Below, piece after piece: positions 32,276 to 43,500 of a stretch of 64,000 nt of DNA (positions are counted from its first letter, which is position 1; each line of letters starts with the position of its first letter). A model generated the notes under the pieces. The model was not told the origin of the DNA. It worked only from the letters and a program-made list of their open reading frames with translations, and did no database searches. Both the position numbers and the translations under genes were made by a program. The stretch comes from Euglena gracilis (Eukaryota > Euglenida > Euglenophyceae > Euglenales), in the NCBI GenBank assembly GCA_039621445.1, contig CP154956.1:7900584-7964583 (forward strand). The letters run 5' to 3'.

Positions 32276-33884
32276 AGTGGCACTGTAGGTGGCACTAGTG
32301 GGCATAGGGACTATGGCTGACGCGGTGCTGTTGGTGTGTGCTGTGATGTGGTGGCATGCACAGTCACAACTGCGGCGGGGTCTGCCGTTTAGGCTGTCGT
32401 TTAGGAAGTTTAGGCTGCCGTTTAGGCTGCGACGCGGCAAAGGTCGGCCATGATGTGGAGGTGAAGATAGGTGGGCCGTAGTGGTGGTCCCTGCTGCGGC
32501 TGATGCGGTGGCTGGGAAGTGGCAGCTGCAACGCTGTGCTCAGTCAGCATTGCCAGCGGGTTACATTGTCTGTCCCAGCGCCTTCAAAGGGGGAAAAAAA
32601 AACCAGTAGCAAAAATTGTGATATATTTCGGCAAAAAAACAATCGACATCAGGGGGTAGGATTATTTTGGCAGTTTTGTTCCATCACCAGCAACAACATC
32701 AAATGCTTTTTTTTGACATTTTACTGTTCAACCACCTTCAGTTCCGGCCCAGCACTTGGCCAGCCCTTGGGCCTGGGGCAGCCTTAACGAGGGGGAGTGA
32801 AACCCTGTCTGTTACGGACTGCCGTAACCCTGTCAGGGTGCTAGTGGGGCCAGCGGGGCGTCGCGGCACACATGCATAAGCATGCGGCGTCCCATCTCCA
32901 GGCGCGGGTTATCCTGAGCCGGTGGAGGGCTTTCGCGGACGTCGAATCCCCAGAAGTCGACAGGAAATTCCTGCCTACAGTACTTACAAACAGAGGTCAT
33001 ACCTCTGAGGGTAAGCTAGGGAAACTCGCTGGACGCGGAAGGTGGAGCCGTGGTGGCTGCTTCTGCGCAAGGAATTGCGGGGGCTGCAGTGGGTAATGTT
33101 GTGATGGTGGCCGAGGCAGGGGCTGTGGTGGCAATCCACTGCGGCCGCTGACGCGGTGGCTGGAGCTGTGGCTATGCTGCGGTGACCGGTGCGGTGCCCG
33201 CTGTGCTGGCTGCATCGTGGTTGTCTCTGTGGTGCTGGCGGGTGCTGCGGCAGTGGCTGGTGCAGCGGCGGCTGCCGCCACGGTGAGCGTCAGCCGTTGT
33301 CAGTAGACTGACGCTGTTGCTTCGTGGGCATTGCGGCAACTATTATGGTGGCTGGCAAAATGCCGAAGCGTGGCGTGACGGTGGTGGCTGCTGAGGGAGC
33401 TGGCAACCTCAACCATTGACAATATCCAGGGCGGTCCGTCAGTGAATGAAAAAGGGGGGGGGGACTTTTCTGTTCTAGCACCTTCAATGCAAATCAACTA
33501 GAAAAAGAAAATTCGAAATAGGCGAAAACATGTCAACGACGGGGTGAACAATATCTGGCAGTTTTTAAAAATCACCAAACCAGCCAAACTTCATGAATGT
33601 GCTGTTCTGTTTTTATTCACGACGACCATGTTCCAAGGTCAGGCCCTGGACAGCCTATGTGCCAGAGCGGGGCAGTGCGTCACAAATCAAAAAAAAGGGG
33701 GGGATCCGTTCGCTGAGGACCGCCCTGACGCTGTCACGGTGCTAGCGGTGGTGGCTGATTCTGCACAAACCACTGCTGCAACTGATGTTGTGGCGGTGGC
33801 TGGTGCTATGGTGGTGACCATGGCGGGGGCTGTGGTGACCATCCACTGCGGCAGCTGACGCGGTGGCTGGGGCTGTGTAAACAG
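32276..33884. repeat. G/T-rich repeat region with long-range direct repeats
   Basis: No coding evidence. A block at about 33040-33165 recurs at about 33745-33875 (sharing ATCCACTGCGGC and GCTGACGCGGTGGCTGG). Many GGTGGCTG-type units, A9 and G9 runs. Looks like satellite-type DNA. Confidence 0.55.
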
Positions 33885-34189
33885 GATGACAGGAGGTTAG
33901 GAAACGTTAAAATGATGTGCCTTTTTCATGGTTACAGAAATTGGGATTTTTGACGTCTGTAATTGGGTTTGACAAATTGCCAACTGGTAGAATCTGGATG
34001 AATATCTCAGGTGGTTTAAAAAAAAATACATGATGCAGGCGCTCGAATAATTGCAGTTTCCAGCACGCCACTGACGTTAAATTAGCCGACAGAGATTGGC
34101 AGAAAAATAAACACATGAATTTTTTGCCCCCCCCCAAAAATGTATGCGTGAGGCGGACGCAACGACGGTCTTGGAGTTTAAAGCAAATC
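33885..34189 (+). repeat. Flanking repeat, left copy
   Basis: Shares GGAAACGTT, TTTTTCATGGTTACAGAA and CCAACTGG with 54075-54230 in the same orientation. It precedes the minisatellite here and follows it there. Confidence 0.6.
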
Positions 34190-35157
34190 CAACGTGATGC
34201 TAAAAGAGCTGAAATTTAGGGCAGCAAGCCTGGTTCTGTGGGTCGTTGGCGTGGCCATGAGAGCGAGGGGGCTGAAATTTTTGGCAGTAAGCCTTGTCCT
34301 GAGGAGTGTCGGCGTAGGTCTTGAGGGGGCAAAAATTTGCAGTCTGGTCCTGGGGAGCAGCATCGCAGATGCAGAGGGCGTGAGTACAAAAAATTTGCGG
34401 CAGCAAGCCTGGTCCTGGGGGTCGTCAGTGTGGACCATGAGGGCGAGGTGTAATAATGTGCGGCAGCAAGCCTCTTTCTGGGAAGCAGCCGTGTGGATTG
34501 CAAAGGAGGGGTGTCAAACATTTGCAGCAGGAAGACGGGGAGTGTCGGCACGGATCAAGACGGCGAGAGGGCAACTGCCTCTCTACGCGGCAACAAGACT
34601 GGTCCTCGGGGTTGTCGGCGTGGACCGGGAGGGCGAGGAGGCTAAATTTTGCGGCAGAAAGCCTGGTCCAGCTAAAATTTTCCGCAATAAGCCTGGTCCT
34701 CAGAAGCGGCGGCGTGGATCGCAATCGCGAGGACAAGGTGTAAAATCTGCTACAACAAGGCTGGTCATAGGGGCGTCGGGGTCCGAGAGCAAGGGGGCTA
34801 AAATTTGCCATAGCCATCGTCCTTTGGGAAGTTGGCGTGGATTGTGAAGGCGAGTGACTTAAAATTTGCGGCAGCAAGCCTAGTCTGGGGGGAGCAGCGG
34901 CGCGGATCAAGAGGGCGAGGTGCCAAAATTTTGAGGCAGCAAACCTGGTTCTGGGGGAGCGTAGGTGTGGGCCGTGAGGTGTGAAGACTTTGAGGCAGCA
35001 AGCCTGGTCCCGGGGAGCGGCAGAGCAAATCAAAATTAATCAAAAATTTCTTAAAAAAATCAAATTTATGGCAGCAAAACTGGTCCGGGGAATGTGTCGG
35101 CGTGGATCGAGAGGGCGAGAAGGCCAAAATTTGCGGCAGCAAACTTGGTACTGTGGA
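34190..35157 (+). repeat. Minisatellite array, left part
   Basis: About 15 diverged units of roughly 60-66 bp, with core AAAATTTGCGGCAGCAAGCC, TGGTCCTGGGGAGC and GGCGTGGATCGAGAGGGCGA. Open frames here are by-products of the repeat. It is interrupted by copy 3 and continues at 51959. Confidence 0.8.
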
Positions 35158-35164
35158 ATGGCAG
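35158..35164. repeat. 7-bp target-site duplication of copy 3 (left)
   Basis: ATGGCAG, repeated at 51952-51958. Removing the element rejoins the array unit GTGGA-ATGGCAG-AGCAAATGAAG. Confidence 0.85.
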
Positions 35165-35590
35165 TGTACGTCCAAAGCTTTCCCTTTTCCCCTTTTTGGA
35201 ACTTTCTGTAAAAACCTTTCACTTTCGTCTTGGTGCGCAGCCTACCTATGGTAGGGAAAAGTCTTTGGAGTAACGAAAAGTGGTTTTCCCCTTTTCTTCC
35301 CAATTCCCCAAGAAGCAAAGCACAAAGCAAAGATTCAGAAGTTTCTTCTGAGATCAAAGTCGATTGTTCTGAGGGTTTTTCCCTCTGACAAAACCAATGG
35401 TGAAACTTGGAGATTGTGAGAGTAAAGAATACCACCTGTGGGGGAAGGAGAGAAAAGTGCTGACGTGTCCAGGGGCAGATCCCAGAAGGGTCTGCCACGA
35501 TCCTACCAGCTGTGGTTTTCCACAGTGGTGCGACCGTCACAGAACCCACTCTGCAGATATCCTACAGAGCTGGGACGTGCCTGGTACACA
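35165..35590 (-). repeat. Copy 3 3' LTR
   Basis: 426 bp; plus-strand edges TGTACGTCCAAAG and CCTGGTACACA. It is followed by the purine tract (plus-strand TCCCCCTCCCAGGG from 35591). Confidence 0.92.
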
Positions 35591-36401
35591 TCCCCCTCCC
35601 AGGGCTACGCCCGATTTCCTTCATGGACCAGGGTTTCCCAGTCCAGTCAGGATATCTGACGCTGCCCTAGGTGGGGTTCACTTCTCCATTCGGTGTCTCT
35701 CCTTTCCGCACAGTGGCATCCACCCAAAGCCCAAAAACGCGCAAAAGGTTAGCCGCGTTTCGCGGTTATCTCTTAGCCGTTTCGGCTTAGGTGGGGTGTG
35801 AAAAAGCCCACTGTGGGAAACGGGGCTTGGCAGGTTTCCTGACAAAGTGTCCCATCCACCCAGTTTGGGTGTGCCAAAGGCACGCGGGGTTGGTCAAGCG
35901 ATTCGCTGAAAACCCGAGGGGAGAGGTGTGGAAGGGGGGGGCAGGCTCCTATCCTGGTCATACCCGGATAGGGCTCCTAGGCGGTCATATCCGCACTAGG
36001 AAACAAAAGCCTACTTACAAAACCGACTGCCGGCGACAGCTTTGCGGGGGTGGGGGGAAAGTAGGGAGGAGAGGGGGGCTGGCTTAGGCCAGAACAGAAT
36101 TTTTGCTGTCTGGCAGCCTTAAGAGGCCTTAGGGCCGAAAAGTGACAAGTTGGCCTATTATTACGGCGTGCGCGCTGTGTGCTGTGCGTCACTTAGCGGC
36201 TTGCCAGGTTTCCCGGCTGCCAAGGTCTTCACAGCATTAGCTCCTTCACGACGCAATAAGAGGCGATTACCTCTCGCAGACGGTTTCCGTCCGCATGGCC
36301 ATTGGCAGAGGGGCTGGTGGCGGGGGGGGGGGGGGGGGGGCTCTTGGATGCTTCCATCCAGAGCGTAGAGTGACACAGACCCAGGTTCATCCCAGGGCTG
36401 T
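35591..36401 (-). other. Copy 3 3' UTR and polypurine tract
   Basis: About 0.8 kb, no ORF of interest. Contains hairpins CCGCG/CGCGG (35753-35765) and AGCCG/CGGCT (35775-35787), both with TTT loops, a G18-plus run near 36322-36341 and a short TA repeat (36425-36434). Confidence 0.75.
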
Positions 36402-38081
36402 TTAGCGATTTCCGCTACCATTGTATATATATATAGGATATGGATGTCCAGGCTCCACGAAGGCACTTACCTTACATGAGCCTGGTAATGCCGTTTCGGC
36501 ATTACATCCGTTCCAGCCGCCAATAATCATGCGGGAGTCCAAGGGATCTTCCACAAGGACCATCTGGTATTGTGGTGGTGGTGGCCTATCTACGAGCCAG
36601 GTTTCTGGCGATTCGTATTCGAAATCAGGTGCCACCCAGTCCCGAACCCATCCTTCGGGGACTGTGTGCTTGGTTGCACTCGCTCTTTCCGCGAGGAACC
36701 ATTGCAGCTTCTCCCAGAATTTCCTGGGTAGAGTGGCTGGCCAGATGAAGTAGTTCATCCTTGGGTGATTGGCTGACACCTGCGGGGCATTCCCCGGGTG
36801 GAAGTCAATCGGCATGTGATAGGCGCATTCCGCCCGGACTGTATGGGGTCGTAATACGGCCCCAAGCCAGTCTTTCCAGGTCATCCGGTGGCTTTCGGGT
36901 GGCCATTGTGGCAGGCACCAGCGACCGTTTCGGTCCTGGTTTTGGAACAGGCGGAAAAGTATCTTTTCCCTGTCGGCTGTTTCCCAGAGGTAAGGTAATC
37001 TTACCCCTGCCTCCTCAGCAGCGAGGCGTATCGCCCCACTGTCGATCTGCCACCCACGGGCCATTCCCGTGTGGCGGTAGTCGTCGAGCTTGAGGTTGGC
37101 ATACTTGAAAAAGTCCTTGAACTTTTTGTTCAAGGTGGAGTATTCCTCCAGTGGCTTCTCGGCACTTGGCACGATTGTGCGTACTGCGCCTTCCGCAGTG
37201 TGCCAAAAGGTACCTCGAAGGCAGTTGACGCAGAGAACTGGTACATTCGTACCGTCTCGGTCTGTGTAGCTAAAATTGTGCTTGTGGGTCCAACTGTCCA
37301 CGCACTTGGCGCATACCAAGGCGGCACAGTTAGGGATGTATACATCCTTGTGGAACGATTTCCGATCCACAGGGTTGCACACATGGACGAGGGGTAATCC
37401 CAGGTCAAGTGCACTGTTGTACATCTTGTGGCATACAGTGCAAAGCCACACAAAACGGTTTTCCGTTGTTTTGTCGATGAGGAATTCCTCACCGAAGAAT
37501 TGGGCCAAAACACGGGGAGATCTGGAATTGTAATAATTCCAGGTCACATTCTGATCAAAGGACCATTTCCGTCCCTGACAGAACAGTGGCTCAATCCACC
37601 GGTTAAGACATTGCTGTGTCCTCAATTTATGTGTAATCATCATGTACCTGTTTTTCAGGTCATGAATGTCAGGGTCATCCTGATTGATCGCGTTCCAGTC
37701 GATGACAACTTCGTCTTCTGAAGGTGTCTCGGCTGTCGAGGCGCGGGATTTTCCCTGCCCCTTTGTCGGAGGTTTCGGCTGTGAGGTTTTCCCATAGCCG
37801 GATGACGTGACATGCGTGAATCCTTGTCCCGAGGTTAATCCCCGAGAAGAGGATGCAGCACTCTGGCCGCCAGCACCACCACCGCCTTTCGGTGGGGGCT
37901 GATCACCAGATTTCGTTGTGGGTTTGCAAGGTGCGGCGCCCGGTTTACTTTTCGCCGGGGCCTTCGGGCTTCCGGTTTCCGGAGTCTCCGAGGGTCGCCG
38001 CTCGGCGTCTCGTTTGCTTGCCCACGTGCGTGGTGACGCTTGGGACGGGGTCTTTTCCCCGACGCCGAACGTCGTTGACCT
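36402..38081 (-). CDS. ORF3, C-terminal part (frame 2), unknown function
   Basis: The frame is open from 38081 to TGA/TAA at 36402 (about 560 codons). I read it as the continuation of the N-terminal part after a single frameshift between about 37835 and 38081, because its start (TPSQASPRTWASKRDAERRP) keeps the same low-complexity style. A globular region begins at SEDEVVIDWNAINQDDPDIH. It carries paired cysteines that could bind zinc: WLCTVCHK, LVHVCNP, CAALVCAKCVDSW, VLCVNCLRG. The last 100 residues (ANHPRMNYFIWPATLPRKFW) are the part kept in copies 1 and 2. No signal peptide, membrane segment or furin-like site, so it is not an obvious envelope protein. Confidence 0.6.
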   Translation of the reverse strand, partial: RSTTFGVGEKTPSQASPRTWASKRDAERRPSETPETGSPKAPAKSKPGAAPCKPTTKSGDQPPPKGGGGAGGQSAASSSRGLTSGQGFTHVTSSGYGKTSQPKPPTKGQGKSRASTAETPSEDEVVIDWNAINQDDPDIHDLKNRYMMITHKLRTQQCLNRWIEPLFCQGRKWSFDQNVTWNYYNSRSPRVLAQFFGEEFLIDKTTENRFVWLCTVCHKMYNSALDLGLPLVHVCNPVDRKSFHKDVYIPNCAALVCAKCVDSWTHKHNFSYTDRDGTNVPVLCVNCLRGTFWHTAEGAVRTIVPSAEKPLEEYSTLNKKFKDFFKYANLKLDDYRHTGMARGWQIDSGAIRLAAEEAGVRLPYLWETADREKILFRLFQNQDRNGRWCLPQWPPESHRMTWKDWLGAVLRPHTVRAECAYHMPIDFHPGNAPQVSANHPRMNYFIWPATLPRKFWEKLQWFLAERASATKHTVPEGWVRDWVAPDFEYESPETWLVDRPPPPQYQMVLVEDPLDSRMIIGGWNGCNAETALPGSCKVSAFVEPGHPYPIYIYNGSGNR

Positions 38082-41000
38082 TCAGCAGGGGTTTCCCGAG
38101 CTGATGGTCGTCCTACACGCTCCTTCGCGGCTCCCGAAGGTTTCCCAGGGGTAGCCGTGGGGGATGGTGTTGGTGTAGGCCTAGCCTGTGCACTTCGCGC
38201 TGGCTGAGCCTGTGGTGGAGGCATGGACGCCCGCTCGGCCTGTTTTTCAGACGCCGGTGTCCGTGTGCCTTGACGCTTCTCTGCCGTGACTGTGGCTGTA
38301 CCGTGAGATACGGGTTCATCCCGTGCCTCCGGTGGTACCGCCGGTGTCGATACAGGATCATCCTGTACTGACACGGCTGGTGTTGTCTCCACAGTCATTG
38401 CCGTCTGTACGCCTTCCGTCCGTGTCGCTTCCGACACTGGCGGTGGCGCTGCCGTTGGGGGAGGTTCATCCTCCACCATGGCTGCAGATGTGTCTTCCGT
38501 CAGCTGGGCAGTTTCCGCCGCAGCTGTGGAAGAACTGGCCGCAGTGCCACGTGGAGTGACTACTGCGATCAGTGACCGTAAACCACCGAGTACGCGTCCG
38601 CCCAGTGAGGTGCGTCTCTCCTCACCTGAAGTGGGCTCCTCGGCTGGCTCTTCTGTTGACGGGGTTTCCCCGGAAACAGGGAGCTTGAGGCGTAATACCT
38701 CAGGCGTGTGGGGTACCGTTTCCGGCGGGTTTTCCCGCGGAGCGGTTGGTACACCCGCTGTACCCAGTGAGGCTGGTGATAGAGGGACAGGTGTCATTTC
38801 ACCTGCCTGTGATCCTGGGTGTTGGGCGGTTTCTGCCACAGTATCCAGCATCACTACCGATGGGCTACGGGTTTCCCGTGCCGGAGGTTCCGTTGGCTGA
38901 GGTTCATCCTCGGCCATTGGGACCTCATCCTCCTCCTCATCCGCTTCCGGAGAGGACTCGGCTGCGTGTAGCTGTGCTGCAGAACGCGGGTCTTTCCCAC
39001 TCTTGTAGCACCCTTGTGCGTTCGACAGGCGGAAAAAGCTTATACTTTCACTCCTGTCAGAGTTGGGGTATGGGGGTGGCCAAGTCGCTCGCACCCAACT
39101 TTCAGGTGGAGGTTGTGGTTGGTCATCGTCGATCAAGCAGAGGGTTTCCCACTGCTGTCGACAATTGTCAGTCACGCCAAACTCTCCTGTTTCTTCTAGG
39201 AATGCGGGCAGCGGCAAGGCATAACGAGGGACTTCCCCTTCGTGCGCCGCGAAAAACATCTGAAAATCCTCCCACATCAGGATATTCCCGAACTGGGTGG
39301 TCAGGTGTTCCTGGAGACCGATTTCGGCCTCTTCCCAGTCTGGTCGCAGGTTCATCCTGCGCTGGTCTGGGTCATTGGGTCTGGCGTTCACCTCCATATA
39401 TCCCCGAGGTAACCACTTTCGGTGAATTTCCACATCAGTGGTCATATATTCCAGGAAATATATGTAGACCTCCAGGACGTAGGTAATCCACGCCCTGTGC
39501 CAGTACTGCTTCAGCAGAAATATTTTCTGCCGGTGCTGTTTCAGCACCTTTCGGTCTTGCGTTTCGATCTGGGGATTCCGGCACTGATGCAGGAGGAATC
39601 TCCTTGTTGGCTGGCTGCCGGCATTCTCGGCAGACGGAGGCGGTTTTCCGCGTTCACCGAAACCCCAGAAGTCAACGATGTGGACTTCCTTGCAAAGCTG
39701 GCATTCCAGTTTGTACCGCTGGGGGTACGCGAGGTCCACGTCCAGTACCTTGAACAGCATGCCATACATGCTGTCCAAGAAGACTTGGAGGTTGTTCGTG
39801 AACATTACCGCAGCCTGCGCCTGGAGTTTCTCCGGCAGGGGGTAATACTTCCACTGGATTCCCAGTGCGCTGACCGAAAACATGTGGTTGAAGATTTCCT
39901 GCAACTGTGCGACGAACGTTTCGCCGTCTTCGCAGGTATTCAGGCAATCGGTATACGTCAGACCGTTTCGGTCGGTAAAAATGCCAAAATTCTGGCAGGG
40001 GTATCCCAACCAGAACCAAAGCTCCCAGAAACCAGGCATCTGGTCCAGGACAACTTCATTCGAATGAGGGTATCCCTCGAACGCATGAAGTTCGGCACTG
40101 TAGAAAAAACGTTTGCAGTGATCGTTCATACGATTCTGCACCACTTCGAGCACCGCATCCGGTGGTCGGTGGATCACGTTGCCTGCCCTTGTGAACTTTT
40201 GGAGATCTTCGTCGATTTTCAGCCAGATCTCCTCCAGGTACTTGAACACTGAGGCAACGTCATAATCCTTCGTTTTCGAAGGTTCGGCGGCTTTCCCGCC
40301 CTTGCCTGCTGGGGGTCCGGCAGATTTTCCGCCTTTGCCTGGAGCTGACCAGGCGGCTTTTCCGCCTTTGCCAGGTGGGGCTTCCCCACCTTTCTCCTGG
40401 CCTTTTCCTTTCCCCTGACCTTTGCCCTTTCCTTTACCCTTGCCCTTGGTGTTTGACAGCCATTCGAATGTCGCCCGGTATGGGTCAAAGTATTCCCAGT
40501 ATTCTGGGTCTTCTGGTGTAAACACGGGGTAAGTCACGGATTCCGTGCTTGGTGTTCGGGCAAATTCCTGCTCAGCGTCACCACGATTCGAGTAAACCGG
40601 TGCGACTGGGGATGGTCGGGTTTCCCGACGTGCCCGTTCTGCCGACACGTCTGGCGCTGGTGGAGCTTCCTCCTCAGCGTCAACGTGCATCGCCGCGGGC
40701 GGATTTTCCGACCTCGGCGAGCGGCGCTGTGGCTGCGGCGTCAGATTTTCCGGGCCGCGGTCACGCTTGCCGGCGGCAGAGCCTGTGGGTCGTGTTGGTG
40801 GCGCTTCCGCTACCGCAACGTCCCGCTGTTGCACTGGCTGACCTGATCGTGATGTCGTTGGGATTCCAGTCAGAGCCGTCACAGCAGCATCATACTGCTG
40901 GCGCTCTTCTGCCGTCATTTCCCTGCAGGCAGGATTTCCCTGTCTGGCGCAAACAGGTGGGCGACATGCAATCTGTCTCTGGATCATCGCAGCATATTCA

Positions 41001-41569
41001 TACTGCTGACGTTCCTCCTGGGAAGTGAATGGTCTACCAGTCCACGGGTTCACGGGTTCATCCCGTGCCTGTGGAGCTGGGTGTGTACGGGACGCTGTCG
41101 CGGCTTCCCGCGAACGAGCGCTCCGGGCACTGTCAGATGTCACGGGAGGGTTTCCCTCCACTGGACGGCCAACCACAGGGTCAGGAATGGTGGGGTGGGG
41201 TGGGGGTGGGTAGACGTACTCGTCTCGTGACCTTGGCGTCTCCTGGGGATAATCCCCAGAGACGGCGTACTGAGACACGTGCTCCTCCGCAGGATAATCC
41301 CGCCGGGGCACGCGCTCAGGGGATCTAAAAATGCTTTCTTTCACGTGTGGGTGTTCACTCCGGACAGGTGCTTCCACTGTCTCTTCCTCGGGTAATCCGG
41401 GGGAGTGAGCACGAAAATGTGCAGTGTAAGTGCCAACTGGTGGTACCTGCCGTGCGACCTGTGGCGGGACTTCCACGCCCAGGTCACGCATGGTAATGTC
41501 TGCCGCGAATCCTGACGTGTCCGGGCCGGTGTAATACACCAGACCGGTCATCGTCGCCTGGGCGCACAT
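37835..41569 (-). CDS. ORF3, N-terminal part, unknown function
   Basis: The first in-frame ATG is at 41569; the frame is open upstream to 41666, so a downstream or spliced start is possible. About 1,240 residues: a Pro/Glu/Arg-rich N-terminus; a Gly-Lys tract of the KGKGKGKGQGKGKG type (about 40258-40450); a globular, aromatic-rich region (about 40250-39000; GFWELWFWLGYPCQNFGIFT, DMYGM-like helices, a CQLC pair at about 39690); and a long Ser/Thr/Pro/Glu linker. The final residues before 37835 are probably out of frame. It follows the pol stop by about 240 nt, the place where env sits in errantiviruses, but shows no envelope features. I recognise no family. Confidence 0.6.
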   Translation of the reverse strand: MCAQATMTGLVYYTGPDTSGFAADITMRDLGVEVPPQVARQVPPVGTYTAHFRAHSPGLPEEETVEAPVRSEHPHVKESIFRSPERVPRRDYPAEEHVSQYAVSGDYPQETPRSRDEYVYPPPPHPTIPDPVVGRPVEGNPPVTSDSARSARSREAATASRTHPAPQARDEPVNPWTGRPFTSQEERQQYEYAAMIQRQIACRPPVCARQGNPACREMTAEERQQYDAAVTALTGIPTTSRSGQPVQQRDVAVAEAPPTRPTGSAAGKRDRGPENLTPQPQRRSPRSENPPAAMHVDAEEEAPPAPDVSAERARRETRPSPVAPVYSNRGDAEQEFARTPSTESVTYPVFTPEDPEYWEYFDPYRATFEWLSNTKGKGKGKGKGQGKGKGQEKGGEAPPGKGGKAAWSAPGKGGKSAGPPAGKGGKAAEPSKTKDYDVASVFKYLEEIWLKIDEDLQKFTRAGNVIHRPPDAVLEVVQNRMNDHCKRFFYSAELHAFEGYPHSNEVVLDQMPGFWELWFWLGYPCQNFGIFTDRNGLTYTDCLNTCEDGETFVAQLQEIFNHMFSVSALGIQWKYYPLPEKLQAQAAVMFTNNLQVFLDSMYGMLFKVLDVDLAYPQRYKLECQLCKEVHIVDFWGFGERGKPPPSAENAGSQPTRRFLLHQCRNPQIETQDRKVLKQHRQKIFLLKQYWHRAWITYVLEVYIYFLEYMTTDVEIHRKWLPRGYMEVNARPNDPDQRRMNLRPDWEEAEIGLQEHLTTQFGNILMWEDFQMFFAAHEGEVPRYALPLPAFLEETGEFGVTDNCRQQWETLCLIDDDQPQPPPESWVRATWPPPYPNSDRSESISFFRLSNAQGCYKSGKDPRSAAQLHAAESSPEADEEEDEVPMAEDEPQPTEPPARETRSPSVVMLDTVAETAQHPGSQAGEMTPVPLSPASLGTAGVPTAPRENPPETVPHTPEVLRLKLPVSGETPSTEEPAEEPTSGEERRTSLGGRVLGGLRSLIAVVTPRGTAASSSTAAAETAQLTEDTSAAMVEDEPPPTAAPPPVSEATRTEGVQTAMTVETTPAVSVQDDPVSTPAVPPEARDEPVSHGTATVTAEKRQGTRTPASEKQAERASMPPPQAQPARSAQARPTPTPSPTATPGKPSGAAKERVGRPSARETPAEGQRRSASGKRPRPKRHHARGQANETPSGDPRRLRKPEARRPRRKVNRAPHLANPQRNLVISPHRKAVVVLAARVLHPLLGD

Positions 41570-41810
41570 ACACCACAGGGCTGGAGGGGTATTCGCGATG
41601 GTCAAAACTTTACGGCAGTGGTCATCCCACAATGCCTGTGTGAGTTGGTCCCGGGGTCGGCTCGGTTAGTTGTGTAGGTGGTTGGTTGTTTGTTGTTAAG
41701 GGTAACTCTCCCTGCTTGATTATTGGCTGGCAAAAAGTACTGCGGAAAGAAAGAATGATAAGAATGAATGATAAAAAGAAGAGAAAACAACATGGGTTTC
41801 CCATGCGTTC

Positions 41811-43500
41811 TCAAAAACTTGTCATGGAAACATCAATGTTATGTTTCTTATTCCACAGCTTCCAATCCTGTTGGACATACCCAACAAAACTGGTTGCTGG
41901 CTCCCAAGTGTCCTCCTCGGGCCCATACCCTTTCCAGCGGACCTTCCAAAGGTGCATACCTTTGTCGATTTTGTGATCGATAATTTTATCGACTACAAAG
42001 TCGTCCGTCTCAGGTATTCTGGAACGGGGTTTGAAGTGCAAACACGGGATGGGTTTCCCATCCGGTGGCGACAGGTATGGTTTGAAGTCGTCCATATGAA
42101 CGTCCTCAACACCATTCGGTAATGCAACCTTGTAACGCCCGCTGGTACCTAGTCTTTCTAGGATTTCACAGGGGCCGAGCCAGAGGGGGTCCAGCTTGGA
42201 AGACTGCATGCGAGTACGGCTATTCCGTACCCACACGCGGTCACCGGGACTATAAACAGGTGACTTGAAATTCTGCAAAAACGATTTCCGTTTTGCTGCA
42301 TGAATATCAGTCACGCGTTTCTGGACTGCAGAACGTAGATTTTCTACTTCCGCAAACCAGGTCTCGCAACTGACACTCGTTCGGGCGGGTCTCTCCGAAG
42401 GGACATCCCCTATGGCCGGAGGGTCCCGTCCGAAAACTAATTTATAGGGGGAGTGAAGTAAAACCAACCCTGGTAGGGTATTGATATAAAACAAAGACCA
42501 TGGTAGAACTGATATCCAGTTGCTGCGCGAGTCAGCCAGTGAAAGGCGAAGCATATTCACGACGGATTTCACGGCTGCCTCGGCTCTACCATTGCCTTTG
42601 GGTCGGTATATAATGGAAAAATGTTGCTCGATTCCGAGTAAACCGCACAAAGTGGTGAAAAACCTTGAAGAAATCAAATGGTCTTGATCACTCACGACTT
42701 CATTCGGTAAACCCATCAGGCAAATACATTTCTCCAAAAATATAGTTGCCAAACTTTGGGCAGTCAACCCTGACTTCTGGCATGGAATGGCTACAATGTA
42801 CCCACTCAGCCTGCAGACGACAACAAAAAACGTAATCGTAAATTTTGTCGTCCGTTCCTTTGCACGGTTCTAATTCCAGAAAATCCATGCAGAGGGATGT
42901 AAAAATGTCAGGGGGTACGGGGAAAAAGTCCATCGTACCAGGGGGGGTACCTCTGCGGGGTTTTACCGCTTGACAAATTTGGCACCATTGCGCTATTCGC
43001 AAACAGCGTGAGTAAAGCTCTTTCTCGCTCAGGGTTGTGCAATACCTGCGGCCCACCAACGAAAGAAGTTTGGGGGCCCCAGGGTGACCATGGTTGTGAT
43101 AACACAAAATCACATCATCAACCAGGTCCTGGGGGATACAATATTTGTAACCCGATTCATTGCGAAAAACCAACCGTAAAGGTGAAAGAGTGTAATTGTC
43201 CAGCACTTCGCCATTACGAAGTCTGGTGACAATGGTGTCATACACCGGGTCACGACTATAATCCCATTCGCGAAAGAACAGTGGGGAAGGGGACTCCGTG
43301 CGCGTAATACGCCGGGGTCCGGACGTGCTTCCACGTCGGCGCCTTCCACGCACTGGTGCGACCAGGAATAGTTGTGAAGCGGGAAAAGAATCCAAAAGAT
43401 TATCCGCAGCGTCGTTTCGACGTGCGTAGTCGTCAGCTTCCTGACTTCCATGAAAAGTCGCGTCTCCCTCATCCGGGTTCCCAGGGTAATACCAAGGGGC
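41811..43500 (-). pseudogene. Copy 3 integrase with chromodomain
   Basis: The zinc-binding part has CYHNHGHPGAPKLLSLVG, then LRIAQWCQICQAVKPRRG (HHCC). The catalytic triad: D in SLCMDFLELEP, D in EVVSDQDHLISSRFF, E in PKGNGRAEAAVKSV. GPF/Y-like module DPLWLGPCEILERLG. The chromodomain near 41860-42000 is DDFVVDKIIDHKIDKGMHLW, KVRWKGYGPEEDTWEPATSF. An extra T in a T6 run near 42833 shifts the frame between the zinc part and the core, the only lesion in this domain. The C-terminal chromodomain places F1 with the chromoviruses. Its end at 41811 is followed by about 240 nt before ORF3. Confidence 0.88.

Noticed and set aside
34194-34847. An open frame of 217 codons in the minisatellite
   Set aside because: It reads the repeat unit (KFAAASLVLGSVGV-like) and is matched by equally long frames on the other strand.
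36402-41569. ORF3 as an envelope protein
   Set aside because: Position fits, but there is no signal peptide, transmembrane segment or protease cleavage motif.
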